This document shows positions 1 to 8,532 of a DNA stretch of 64,000 nt, piece by piece (the first letter of the stretch is position 1; the number at the start of each line of letters is the position of its first letter). Position numbers and translations under genes: made by a program. This stretch comes from Aquimarina intermedia (lineage in GTDB: Bacteria > Bacteroidota > Bacteroidia > Flavobacteriales > Flavobacteriaceae), in contig NZ_VNHU01000002.1 in assembly GCF_008124785.1 (NCBI RefSeq), positions 434,001 to 498,000 on the forward strand, written 5' to 3'. The notes under the pieces were generated by a model, which was not told the DNA's origin, ran no database searches, and worked only from the letters and a program-made list of their open reading frames with translations.

Positions 1-105
1 CAAATACTGGATTTCGCACAACATCACATCTCCAGAAAAGATTTAGAAGACAGTACACTCTTTACCAAAAAACTAAAAAAACATTTTGCAGATGACATCG
101 TCTAA
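1..105 (+). CDS. 3' end of an unidentified gene (partial)
   Basis: Frame 1 is open from the window edge and stops at TAA 103-105, giving the last 34 residues of a protein. The end is charged and lysine-rich (KKLKKHF near the stop) and matches no family I can name. It overlaps the start of the GTPase gene by 14 bp, so the two are probably translated together in one operon with the histidine kinase. The missing upstream part would be needed to identify it. Confidence 0.6.
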   Translation, partial: QILDFAQHHISRKDLEDSTLFTKKLKKHFADDIV

Positions 106-583
106 AAAAGTAGTGCTCCTAGGGCATTTCGGAGTAGGTAAAACCTCGTTATTTCGACGGTTTATTGACAATGCTTTCTCAGAAGACTATAAAGTAACAT
201 TGGGAGTCCAGATTAAGAAAAAAGTGGTCGAATTGCCTAATGGAAAAGAGCTTTCTATGATTATTTGGGATACCGAAGGTCATACAGATATCGAAGATAC
301 CCGCAAATCTTATTTATTAGGCTCTCATGCTTTTATTTATGTTTTTGATAGCACTAGAGAAGAGACATACAAAAATATAAACGAAGATTTAGCGTACCTG
401 ACTAACATCCATTCTAAGGTATTGATCAAAGTAATCGGTAACAAAATTGACCTGATCAAAGAAAAGACAGCAAAAGATCAACTCAAAGCATTAAATATTA
501 ATGTTGATTGCTTTACAAGTGCCAAAACAAATAAGAATGTTCATGAATTTTTCTTAGATCTTGCTAACGAACTAACGTCTTAA
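92..583 (+). CDS. Rab/Ras-like small GTPase
   Basis: A 163-residue single-domain small GTPase with all five G motifs. The P-loop is GHFGVGKTS (residues 11-19). The switch I threonine lies in YKVTLGV (33-39), a Rab-like context. The G3 motif is WDTEGH (59-64), G4 is NKID (117-120) and G5 is SAK (143-145). The position equal to Ras Gln61 is His64, which may alter intrinsic hydrolysis. I chose ATG 92 over the TTG at 86. There is no lipidation motif or membrane segment, so it should be cytosolic. The hybrid histidine kinase starts 3 bp after its stop. Bacterial Rab-like GTPases often act as switches for polarity or signalling complexes; its partner here is unknown. Confidence 0.85.
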   Translation: MTSSKKVVLLGHFGVGKTSLFRRFIDNAFSEDYKVTLGVQIKKKVVELPNGKELSMIIWDTEGHTDIEDTRKSYLLGSHAFIYVFDSTREETYKNINEDLAYLTNIHSKVLIKVIGNKIDLIKEKTAKDQLKALNINVDCFTSAKTNKNVHEFFLDLANELTS

Positions 584-586
584 CAT

Positions 587-2131
587 ATGAAATCACAGGA
601 AGAAGCTAGACCTTTTCATCAAAAAACACAGCATATTTCTATACAGTATGACGGGACAATTACCTTTACTGAAGGTGCACTGTTCAAACTCAAAAAAGGT
701 ATGTCGCTTTTTGAAATGCATCCTTTTTTTGAAATTATACCCAGTCTAATTGACGAGCACAAGAATACAAAGACCTCTGTAGATCATAATTTTGCGTGTA
801 TCCACTTAAACGATGACGATATAGAAAGAATCTGTGATGTTACCTTAACTATATCTTCGTATGGTATTGAAGTTCTGATTTTTGATTATACTCAAAAATA
901 CAGCGAACTGCATACGGTAGCACAACAAAAAAATGAATCTATTCTACTAGCGCGCGCACTGGAATTGAGAAATAAGTATCTTTTAGAAAAAGAAGAGTTT
1001 AAAAATAGCTTCATTGCAAATATTAATCACGAAATCAGAACACCTCTTACCGCTATTCTGGGTTTTGTCGAAATATTAGAGAAAACCAAATTGGATTTTG
1101 AGCAAGAAGAATTAGCTCGAATTATTAAACGAGAAAGCCTTCACCTCAATGCATTGATTGATGACATGATCGATATTTCGAACATTGAATCAGGCAAGCT
1201 TCGAGTAACCGAAGAACGTTTTTCTATAAAAGAATTGCTAAAAGGATTTGAAAAGACCTATAATAAAGTAGCTGAGAACAAAGGTCTTGCCTTTACAATG
1301 ACTTATGAGGATTCAATAGCTGACTATGTAATTGGCGATACTACCAGAGTCTATCAAATTTTAAACAACCTGCTCAACAATGCTTTTAAATTTACAGAAA
1401 CTGGAAAAGTGACCTTGACCGCTTCTAAAAATTATCAACGAGGTAATAAAACTAGTATAAGTTTTAAGATTGAAGATACAGGTTTAGGTATCATTCCGGA
1501 GAATTTAGATGCTGTTTTTGACCGTTTCTCACGGTTTAATCAAGATAAAAAAATTGCGGGTACCGGTTTGGGGTTAGCCATTGTAAAAAATCTAATTGAT
1601 CTATTACAAGGTGATATAAAAGTGACCAGTGAAGTAGACAAAGGTTCTATATTTTCACTCAAATTACCATTTGGCATTGAGATCGGTTCAAAAAGTCCGG
1701 AGCGCAAGAAAAAAACTTACACATTACCTAAACGAGATAAAAAATTTAGAATATTAGTGGTAGAAGACGAAGAATCCACACAGTATCTGGTAATGAAATT
1801 ACTTATCAAAGAGGGTGATTTTTTTGTGGATGTAGCGATGAATGGAGAAATGGCTATTAATTTTGTCGAAAAAAGAGCCTATGATCTTATTTTGATGGAT
1901 CTACAATTGCCTACCATAGACGGTTATAAAATAACCAAACAGATACGCACTAAATATGGAGACAAAGTAATTGCAGAAGTTCCAATCATTGGGTTTACTG
2001 CTAATTCTAAAGAGGGCGAACGGGAACGTTGTCTTAAAGCCGGGATGGATGATTTTATCACGAAACCTTTTGAACAACAAGATCTACTCTATAAAATCAC
2101 AAAACAGATCGCAAAAAAAGCCGCCCAATAG
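587..2131 (+). CDS. cytosolic hybrid histidine kinase with C-terminal receiver
   Basis: A 514-residue two-component kinase without membrane segments. Residues 1 to about 110 form an N-terminal sensory domain, possibly PAS-like, followed by a short coiled coil. A HisKA domain follows, with the phosphoacceptor in NHEIRTPL (His148). The HATPase domain has the N box NLLNNAFKF and the G boxes DTGLGI and GTGLGLAIVK. A receiver domain ends the protein, with acidic residues in VVEDEE, phosphoacceptor Asp438 in LMDLQLP, and Lys in TKPF. It begins 3 bp after the small GTPase stop. That spacing suggests one transcript and a GTPase that feeds into or reads from the phosphorelay, which is inference. No output domain is present, so a separate partner is expected. 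Confidence 0.93.
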   Translation: MKSQEEARPFHQKTQHISIQYDGTITFTEGALFKLKKGMSLFEMHPFFEIIPSLIDEHKNTKTSVDHNFACIHLNDDDIERICDVTLTISSYGIEVLIFDYTQKYSELHTVAQQKNESILLARALELRNKYLLEKEEFKNSFIANINHEIRTPLTAILGFVEILEKTKLDFEQEELARIIKRESLHLNALIDDMIDISNIESGKLRVTEERFSIKELLKGFEKTYNKVAENKGLAFTMTYEDSIADYVIGDTTRVYQILNNLLNNAFKFTETGKVTLTASKNYQRGNKTSISFKIEDTGLGIIPENLDAVFDRFSRFNQDKKIAGTGLGLAIVKNLIDLLQGDIKVTSEVDKGSIFSLKLPFGIEIGSKSPERKKKTYTLPKRDKKFRILVVEDEESTQYLVMKLLIKEGDFFVDVAMNGEMAINFVEKRAYDLILMDLQLPTIDGYKITKQIRTKYGDKVIAEVPIIGFTANSKEGERERCLKAGMDDFITKPFEQQDLLYKITKQIAKKAAQ

Positions 2132-2169
2132 GCAGCTTATCATTATAAATTTTATATACCGTAATCGTA

Positions 2170-2601
2170 TTAACGATTCATTGTTTTAATTTCTTCGGTA
2201 AAGGTATCGTTGTCAACTCCCTGTTCTACCAGACTAAGAGCCTTATCTACAACATACTTTACATTATCTGACTTAAAACCAAGTCCAACACATAATTTCT
2301 CTAACAATACTACCTGATTTTCACCTTTGATATGATCAGCATATACCATACGCGCTAAATCATATAAACGCTCTAAACGCACATCATAACTTGATGGTGG
2401 ATTAATAGGGTGCTTCGCATAATCTTTTAATATTTCACGATAATCATTTTCAGAAATGTCCAGATTTCTAGCTAATCTATCCAAAAAGGCTTTTTCATCA
2501 TCAGTTATTACATTATCGCTCATGGCGACTCTTACGATAGAAGCAAAATGATCCTGATTTCTTTTCTGAAATCCGCTATCAAATAAATCAGATATAGACA
2601 T
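2170..2601 (-). CDS. TerB-like acidic helical protein
   Basis: A 143-residue soluble, mostly helical protein that resembles the TerB (tellurite resistance) superfamily. An early segment rich in Asp and Glu (residues 28-45, with DNVITDDEKAFLDRL) matches the metal-binding helix pair of TerB domains. It ends convergent to the histidine kinase. A TAnnTTTG element lies 24 bp upstream of its ATG. Stand-alone TerB proteins are common in Flavobacteriaceae; a tellurite role is not implied and the cellular function is unknown. Confidence 0.7.
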   Translation of the reverse strand: MSISDLFDSGFQKRNQDHFASIVRVAMSDNVITDDEKAFLDRLARNLDISENDYREILKDYAKHPINPPSSYDVRLERLYDLARMVYADHIKGENQVVLLEKLCVGLGFKSDNVKYVVDKALSLVEQGVDNDTFTEEIKTMNR

Positions 2602-2624
2602 TGTAGTAGTTGTTTAATTTTCCG

Positions 2625-2632
2625 CAAATATA
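2625..2632 (-). promoter_or_regulatory. -7 promoter element (TATATTTG) for the TerB-like gene
   Basis: On the minus strand the sequence reads TATATTTG, a full match to the Bacteroidota -7 consensus TAnnTTTG, 24 bp before the ATG of the TerB-like gene. No clear TTG -33 box sits at the usual distance. The rest of the 273-bp gap (2602-2874) must also hold the promoter of the repair operon, but I see no good consensus match for it. Confidence 0.5.
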
Positions 2633-2874
2633 AGTAAACTACCCACCTTTTAAAATTTAATTATTTTGTTTTTATACGAACTAGAATGAATATATAAACT
2701 TAGCGCCATTACAACCTCATGTTACAGCTTGAGGCTGCCCTGAATTCAACAACATATAAAGAAGTATTAAAGTTGTTTAAAAATCTCTTTTTCAGGTTAA
2801 TCTTTTGCTAAACACTTTCTCTAACCCTTACACATTCAGTATTTTCAATATTCAATCAACACTAAGGTGTTCCT

Positions 2875-3900
2875 ATGAAAAAACCCTTACTTCAATTTAC
2901 CGAAAAAGGCATCTATTGTGATGCTGCAAAGGTCTATTTGGATCCCTGGAAACCCGTGGATCATGCAATTATTTCTCATGGTCATGCAGACCACAGTCGC
3001 TGGGGTCATAAAAAATATATTACCCACCACACCAACGTGCCCATCATAAAGCACAGACTTGGTGATATCAATGTAAGCGGAAGAGCTTTTAACGAGCCTT
3101 TTATGATTAACAATGTAAAATTCAGCCTACATCCGGCGGGTCATATTATCGGAAGCTCGCAAATACGGGTTGAGCATCAGGGAGAAGTTTGGGTTTTTAC
3201 CGGAGATTATAAAACTGAAGATGATGGTATTGCAGTTCCTTTTGAACCGATAAGGTGTCATACCTTTATCACCGAATGCACATTTGGACTTCCTGCATTT
3301 AAGTGGACGCCCCAAGATGAAGTTATGCATAACATCAATACCTGGTGGTTACAAAACCAAGCCGAAGGTAAAACCTCCATCCTTTTTGGCTATTCACTTG
3401 GGAAGGCTCAGCGGCTATTAAAATACCTAGATCCGTCAATTGGTAAAATATATACCCACGGGGCGATAGAAAACATGACTGAAGTGATTCGACCCATGAT
3501 TGATTTTCCTGTAACGACCCGTATAACCCGTGAAACTAAAAAAGAAGAACTCTTAGGAAATATCGTTTTAGCGCCACCAAGTGCCCATGGGAGTACGTGG
3601 ATTCGAAAAATGGTTCCTTATGTCACTGCATCAGCGAGTGGCTGGATGGCTTTTCGCGGAGCTCGCAGAAGACGTGCCATTGACAAAGGTTTTGTATTAT
3701 CCGATCATTGTGATTGGCATAGTCTGTTAACTGCTATAGAAGCTACGGGAGCTACCAAAGTAATTACCACGCATGGGTATACAGATATATTCTCGCGATA
3801 TTTAAGAACTATCGGATATGACGCTCGAACAGAAAAAACACAATACGAAGGCGAATTGGCTGAAATGGAGAGCAAATCTGAAACCGAAGCTGCCGTATGA
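2875..3900 (+). CDS. ligase-associated DNA exonuclease (metallo-beta-lactamase fold)
   Basis: A 341-residue nuclease of the metallo-beta-lactamase/beta-CASP class. The metal-binding motif HGHADH is at residues 35-40 and a further metal ligand lies in the TGDYK segment. C-terminal motifs such as LSDHCDW and TTHGYT fit the beta-CASP part. It overlaps the DNA ligase gene by 4 bp (ATGA), so the two are translationally coupled. In many bacteria this exonuclease, the ATP-dependent ligase, an Lhr-like helicase and PdeM form one DNA damage response cluster, and all four are present here in that order. Its exact substrate is not established by the sequence. Confidence 0.92.
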   Translation: MKKPLLQFTEKGIYCDAAKVYLDPWKPVDHAIISHGHADHSRWGHKKYITHHTNVPIIKHRLGDINVSGRAFNEPFMINNVKFSLHPAGHIIGSSQIRVEHQGEVWVFTGDYKTEDDGIAVPFEPIRCHTFITECTFGLPAFKWTPQDEVMHNINTWWLQNQAEGKTSILFGYSLGKAQRLLKYLDPSIGKIYTHGAIENMTEVIRPMIDFPVTTRITRETKKEELLGNIVLAPPSAHGSTWIRKMVPYVTASASGWMAFRGARRRRAIDKGFVLSDHCDWHSLLTAIEATGATKVITTHGYTDIFSRYLRTIGYDARTEKTQYEGELAEMESKSETEAAV

Positions 3901-5504
3901 AAAACTTTGCCGATCTAATCAAAACGCTCGATAGTACGAACAAAACAACTTTAAAAGTAGCCGCTTTAGCTAATTACTTTAAAAAAGCTTCTGATCAAGA
4001 TAAAGTTTGGACTATAGCTATTCTATCGCATCGTCGTCCACCCAGACCGGTAAACACTACCTTGTTGCGAGCTTGGGCCTCAGAATTAGCCAACATTCCG
4101 CTGTGGTTATTTGAAGAATCCTATCATATTGTTGGCGACTTGGCCGAGACCATTGCACTGGTGATTCCGCCCTCCACACAAACCTCAGAAAAAAGTCTTA
4201 CACAGTTTCTTGAAGAAATTTTAGCGCTAAAAAAGAAAAGCGAAGAAGAAAAGAAGGAATATCTTTTTGATAACTGGACAAACCTAAATTATTACGAACG
4301 CTTTGTCTTTACAAAACTCATTACCGGCAGCTTTAGAATTGGCGTAAGTCAGAAACTGATGACACGAGCACTATCGCAAGCAACTGCCATAGACGAGGAT
4401 ATCCTGGCGTACAAATTGATGGGAAGCTGGGATCCCAATACTATTAGCTATCATGATTTAATTTTAGAAGAAAAAGATGCCGATTTCCTTTCTAAACCGT
4501 ACCCGTTTTACCTTGCTTATGCTGTTGAAGATAAAGCAAAAAACCTTGGGCCAATTTCCGATTGGTATGGAGAGCATAAATGGGACGGTATCCGCTCTCA
4601 GGTGATTATTAGGAATGGGGAACTCTTTGTTTGGAGTCGCGGTGAAGAATTAGTAACTGATAAATATCCGGAATTTGAATCCTTTGTAGGGGTGATTCCT
4701 GATGGCACCGTATTGGATGGCGAAATATTACCGTTTCCGGAAGGGAACATAGGAACTTTTAATGATTTACAGACACGAATTGGCAGAAAGACAGTATCCA
4801 AAGCACTTTTGGCAAAAACTCCGGTAATTCTAAAGGCCTACGATATATTGGAATGGGAGGGGAAGGATATCAGACAACAGTCGTTTGAAGCGCGTAGAAC
4901 TATCTTAGAATCATTGTATAAAAAAGTGAAAATAATCGAGTCTGAGAATAGTGCTATTCCTCTACATTTATCACAAACGATATCTTTTGACTCATGGGAA
5001 GCGGCAGCCTCAGAACGCGAACGCTCTCGAGAGGTAAAATCTGAAGGTTTAATGCTAAAACGAAAAGATTCTCCTTATTTAGTTGGCCGAAAAAAAGGGG
5101 ATTGGTGGAAATGGAAGGTGGATCCACTAACCATTGATGCGGTACTTACCTACGCTATGCGTGGCCATGGTCGTCGATCCAACCTGTTCACCGACTACAC
5201 CTTTGGTCTTTGGAATGAAGACAAAACAGAGTTGGTAACGTTTGCCAAAGCCTATTCAGGTCTTACAGATGCAGAATTCAGGAAGGTAGATCGTTTTATA
5301 AAATCCAATACCATAGAACGCTTTGGTCCGGTGCGCAGTGTTACTCCGCAACTCGTATTCGAAATCGCATTTGAAGGAATTGCATTATCAAAACGACATA
5401 AAAGTGGTGTAGCTACCCGATTTCCTCGAATTCTAAGGTGGCGACAGGATAAGAAAATCGAAGAAGCCAATAGTTTGGAGGATCTTAAAGAATTGATTAT
5501 ATGA
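3897..5504 (+). CDS. ATP-dependent DNA ligase (ligase-associated repair cluster)
   Basis: A 535-residue ATP-dependent DNA ligase. The nucleotidyltransferase core carries the adenylated lysine Lys228 in EHKWDGIR (motif I). Downstream motifs include LDGEI (motif III), SEGLMLK (motif IV), and WWKWK (motif V). Residues 1 to about 200 form the N-terminal DNA-binding domain and the C-terminus is an OB fold. It seals nicks with ATP and is distinct from the essential NAD-dependent LigA. Four-base overlaps at both ends (ATGA with the exonuclease, ATATGA with the helicase) show strong coupling within the repair operon. Confidence 0.95.
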   Translation: MKNFADLIKTLDSTNKTTLKVAALANYFKKASDQDKVWTIAILSHRRPPRPVNTTLLRAWASELANIPLWLFEESYHIVGDLAETIALVIPPSTQTSEKSLTQFLEEILALKKKSEEEKKEYLFDNWTNLNYYERFVFTKLITGSFRIGVSQKLMTRALSQATAIDEDILAYKLMGSWDPNTISYHDLILEEKDADFLSKPYPFYLAYAVEDKAKNLGPISDWYGEHKWDGIRSQVIIRNGELFVWSRGEELVTDKYPEFESFVGVIPDGTVLDGEILPFPEGNIGTFNDLQTRIGRKTVSKALLAKTPVILKAYDILEWEGKDIRQQSFEARRTILESLYKKVKIIESENSAIPLHLSQTISFDSWEAAASERERSREVKSEGLMLKRKDSPYLVGRKKGDWWKWKVDPLTIDAVLTYAMRGHGRRSNLFTDYTFGLWNEDKTELVTFAKAYSGLTDAEFRKVDRFIKSNTIERFGPVRSVTPQLVFEIAFEGIALSKRHKSGVATRFPRILRWRQDKKIEEANSLEDLKELII

Positions 5505-7978
5505 ATCGTAAAGAACTCCTTACTATTGCAGAAACTTGGTTTTCTGATCAGGGATGGGAACCTTTTCCCTTTCAAAAACAAAGCTGGAACGCTTTTTTGA
5601 GTGGTAAACATGGATTATTAAACGCACCCACCGGCAGTGGTAAAACTTATGCACTCTGGTTTCCTGTTGTTCTTAACTACATCAAAAATAATCCAGACTA
5701 TAAAAAAAACCATCCCAAAGGCCTTAAAGCTATTTGGATCACGCCGCTGCGGGCACTTTCTCAAGAAATCAAACAAGCGGCAGAACGTGTAGCTCAAGAT
5801 TTAGGCACACAACTCACCGTAGGTATCCGCTCCGGAGACACCTCCCAAAAAGAACGGGCTGCACAAAAACGAAAGATGCCCGATTTATTGATTACAACTC
5901 CAGAAAGTTTACAACTTTTGCTAGCCTCCAAAGGGTATGATAAAACTTTTAAAGATTGCTCAGCGATTATTATTGACGAATGGCATGAACTTCTAGGAAC
6001 CAAAAGAGGGGTTCAAATAGAATTAGCTTTATCCCGGCTAAAAGCAATTACCTCAACCATGAGAATTTGGGGGATTTCGGCCACCATTGGTAATCTCGAA
6101 CAGGCTAAAGAAGTATTGCTAGGTTATAATACACCTGCTTTGGAGAATTCTGTGCTTATCCGCGCAAATTTAAAAAAGAAAATTGTTGTAAAAAGTATCA
6201 TTCCCAAAGAAATGGAAACCTTTCCCTGGCGAGGGCATCTGGGAATTCATTTGCTGGATGATGTGATCCCGATTATTAAGAATAGTCGCACCACCCTACT
6301 CTTTACGAATACGCGAAGTCAATGCGAAATCTGGTTTCAGAGAATTTTAGAAAAATATCCGGAGTTTGCCGGAGAGATGGCGATGCACCATGGGAGTATC
6401 AATAAAGAAACACGACTCTGGGTAGAGTCCGCGATACGTAATGAAACACTTAAAGCCGTCGTCTGTACCTCCAGTCTTGATTTGGGCGTAGACTTTGCAC
6501 CGGTAGAAACCATTGTTCAAATTGGAGGTCCCAAAGGGGTCGCTCGTTTTTTACAACGGGCAGGACGTAGTGGCCACCAACCGGGTAAAGTTAGTTTGAT
6601 CTATTTTTTACCAACCCATGCTATTGAACTAATTGAGGCTTCTGCTTTACAAAAAGCCGTTAAACAAAACGCCGTCGAAGATCGTATTCCACATCTTAAC
6701 AGTTTTGATGTACTGATTCAGTATTTGGTTACACTGGCCGTTTCTGATGGCTTTTATCCTAAAGAAATTTTTGAAGAAGTCCGCCAAACGTTCTGTTTCC
6801 AGATGCTCACGGAGGATCAGTGGGGATGGGTACTCAATTTTATAACACTGGGGAGTCAGTCCTTACAAACGTATGATGAATATAAGCGTGTCGAAGTGGA
6901 GGAGGACGGAAAATTTAAAGTGAATAACCGTGGCGTAGCCATGCGGCATCGTTTGCAGATAGGCACTATTGTTGGTGATGCAGCGCTGACTGTCAAATAT
7001 CAGACCGGTGGCTATATTGGTACGATAGAAGAGTTTTTTATCTCTAAGCTCACGCGCGGAGATGTTTTTACCTTCGCCGGGCGTAATCTTGAGTTCATTC
7101 GCATTAAAAATATGCAAGTGCATGTTCGCAATTCAACCAAAAAAACAAATCGTGTCCCCAGTTGGTCGGGGGGGCGTATGACCTTTTCGGCACAAATGAG
7201 TGAATTGTTACGTGAGGAATTATATCGCGTGAGTTCAGAAGCAGCGGGTGAAACCCTCCCCTTGTCCAAAGAGCTCAAAGCGTTGGCGCCAGTATTTGAA
7301 AGACAACGTAGAGAAAGTATCATCCCCGGACCGGGACAATTTTTGAGTGAAACCTTTAAAACCAGAGAGGGCTATCATCATATTTTTTATCCTTTTGAGG
7401 GACGTTTTGTTCACGAAGCCATGGGAAGTCTCCTCGCGTATCGTATAAGCTTACTGTTTCCGGTTACTTTTTCTATCGCATTCAACGACTATGGATTCGA
7501 GTTACTATCAGACCAACCGGTGGATATGCAGGAGGTGATTGATAACAACCTGTTCTCTTCAGAATATTTAAAGCAAGATCTGCAAAAAAGTCTCAACGCA
7601 ACGGAAATGGCACGACGTAAATTTAGAGATATCGCTGTGATTGCCGGCTTGGTGTTTACGGGCTATCCCAATAAAATGATCAAAATGAAACATTTACAAT
7701 CCAATTCTCAATTATTGTTTGATGTCTTCAGAGATTATGAAGCTGATAATATGTTGTTTCAGCAAGCTTTTGTAGAAACTTTTGAACATCAGTTAGAAGA
7801 AGGTCGCCTGCATCTGGCTATGGAGCGTATACAATCACAAGATATTGTTTGGAAAGCGTGCAAGAAAGCGACTCCTTTTTCCTTTCCGATTATTACAGAT
7901 CGCTTACGCGAAAAATTATCCAGTGAAAAACTGGCGGATCGTATCAAAAAGATGACTGCAATCCTGCTGAAAAAGTAA
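5501..7978 (+). CDS. ligase-associated DEXH-box helicase (Lhr-like)
   Basis: An 825-residue superfamily 2 helicase of the Lhr-core type. The Walker A motif is APTGSGKT (residues 42-49) and the DEXH box is DEWH (159-162). SAT-type motif III is ISATIG, and the second RecA domain has SSLDLGVDF and RAGRSGH. A C-terminal winged-helix and Lhr-core region of about 350 residues follows, as expected for the family. It overlaps the ligase gene by 4 bp. Lhr-type enzymes translocate 3'-5' on single-stranded DNA and unwind RNA-DNA or DNA duplexes. Its linkage to the nuclease and ligase suggests end processing and sealing of damaged DNA. Confidence 0.93.
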   Translation: MNRKELLTIAETWFSDQGWEPFPFQKQSWNAFLSGKHGLLNAPTGSGKTYALWFPVVLNYIKNNPDYKKNHPKGLKAIWITPLRALSQEIKQAAERVAQDLGTQLTVGIRSGDTSQKERAAQKRKMPDLLITTPESLQLLLASKGYDKTFKDCSAIIIDEWHELLGTKRGVQIELALSRLKAITSTMRIWGISATIGNLEQAKEVLLGYNTPALENSVLIRANLKKKIVVKSIIPKEMETFPWRGHLGIHLLDDVIPIIKNSRTTLLFTNTRSQCEIWFQRILEKYPEFAGEMAMHHGSINKETRLWVESAIRNETLKAVVCTSSLDLGVDFAPVETIVQIGGPKGVARFLQRAGRSGHQPGKVSLIYFLPTHAIELIEASALQKAVKQNAVEDRIPHLNSFDVLIQYLVTLAVSDGFYPKEIFEEVRQTFCFQMLTEDQWGWVLNFITLGSQSLQTYDEYKRVEVEEDGKFKVNNRGVAMRHRLQIGTIVGDAALTVKYQTGGYIGTIEEFFISKLTRGDVFTFAGRNLEFIRIKNMQVHVRNSTKKTNRVPSWSGGRMTFSAQMSELLREELYRVSSEAAGETLPLSKELKALAPVFERQRRESIIPGPGQFLSETFKTREGYHHIFYPFEGRFVHEAMGSLLAYRISLLFPVTFSIAFNDYGFELLSDQPVDMQEVIDNNLFSSEYLKQDLQKSLNATEMARRKFRDIAVIAGLVFTGYPNKMIKMKHLQSNSQLLFDVFRDYEADNMLFQQAFVETFEHQLEEGRLHLAMERIQSQDIVWKACKKATPFSFPIITDRLREKLSSEKLADRIKKMTAILLKK

Positions 7979-7990
7979 CTTTTCAATTTG

Positions 7991-7998
7991 TATCTTTG
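7991..7998 (+). promoter_or_regulatory. internal promoter -7 (TATCTTTG) with flanking inverted repeat
   Basis: TATCTTTG matches TAnnTTTG and lies between the helicase stop and the antitoxin ATG (8013). It is flanked by an imperfect inverted repeat, ACTTTTCA at 7978-7985 and TAAAAAGT at 7999-8006 (7 of 8 paired). That arrangement fits an autoregulatory operator of a toxin-antitoxin operon. The promoter would also transcribe pdeM. No clear -33 TTG is visible. Confidence 0.5.
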
Positions 7999-8012
7999 TA
8001 AAAAGTGTATTG

Positions 8013-8246
8013 ATGAATATTTCTGAACTTCAAAATGATATTATTAAGCGTGTTCTAAGTCTGCAAGATGAGCAGACCTTGACCATGCTCAAAAAGATTT
8101 TGTCTAATTCTGCAGGAGAAACACCCTATACTTTATCTGATTTTGAAAATCAATTAGTGTCAGACAGTGTTTCAGCGTACAAAGCGGGAAATGTAGTGGA
8201 TAATGATCAAGTCTTTAAAGATAATGATGCATGGCTAGAAAAGTAG
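8013..8246 (+). CDS. putative antitoxin of a RelE/ParE-type module
   Basis: A 77-residue acidic protein whose 3' end overlaps the toxin gene by 16 bp, the usual antitoxin-first layout. I took ATG 8013 rather than the TTG just before it. The N-terminal half is predicted helical (ISELQNDIIKRVLSLQ), and the C-terminal half is polar with aromatic and acidic residues near the end (NDAWLEK), as expected of a flexible toxin-neutralising tail. No classic ribbon-helix-helix or HTH signature is obvious, so the call rests on size, charge, overlap and the partner. Confidence 0.7.
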   Translation: MNISELQNDIIKRVLSLQDEQTLTMLKKILSNSAGETPYTLSDFENQLVSDSVSAYKAGNVVDNDQVFKDNDAWLEK

Positions 8247-8524
8247 TCTGGACATCAAAAGCGATCTCCATTTTTTACGAGATTTTGGCTTTCTATGTGC
8301 GCAGGAATCAATCCAAGACGTACAGCCGTAAACTTAATAAAGAGATCAATATTCTCGTTAAACAATTAGTAGAATTCCCTTACTTGGGAAGGGCGACAAA
8401 TATTCCTGCTATACACGTACGAATTATTAAACATTATAAAATATTTTATCAAATTACTCCTTCAGAAATTATCATTCACTTAGTTTGGGATACCAGACAA
8501 GATCCATCTAAATTTCCCCATTAA
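8231..8524 (+). CDS. RelE/ParE-family toxin
   Basis: A 97-residue basic protein of the RelE/ParE fold. The N-terminus is helical with WTSKAISIFYEILAFY, and the central LVEFPYLGR segment precedes a beta hairpin with the basic-aromatic pattern RIIKHYKIFYQI. The end, VWDTRQDP, is typical of Bacteroidota ParE-like toxins. ParE members poison gyrase and RelE members cleave mRNA on the ribosome; the sequence does not decide between them. It follows its antitoxin with overlap and is followed 8 bp later by pdeM. This places the pair inside a repair cluster where it is not normally found. Confidence 0.82.
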   Translation: MARKVVWTSKAISIFYEILAFYVRRNQSKTYSRKLNKEINILVKQLVEFPYLGRATNIPAIHVRIIKHYKIFYQITPSEIIIHLVWDTRQDPSKFPH

Positions 8525-8532
8525 TTTTTATA

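Noticed and set aside
2856..2869. Short hairpin AACAC-TAAG-GTGTT just before the exonuclease ATG
   Set aside because: Only 5 bp of stem; too weak to claim a regulatory role.
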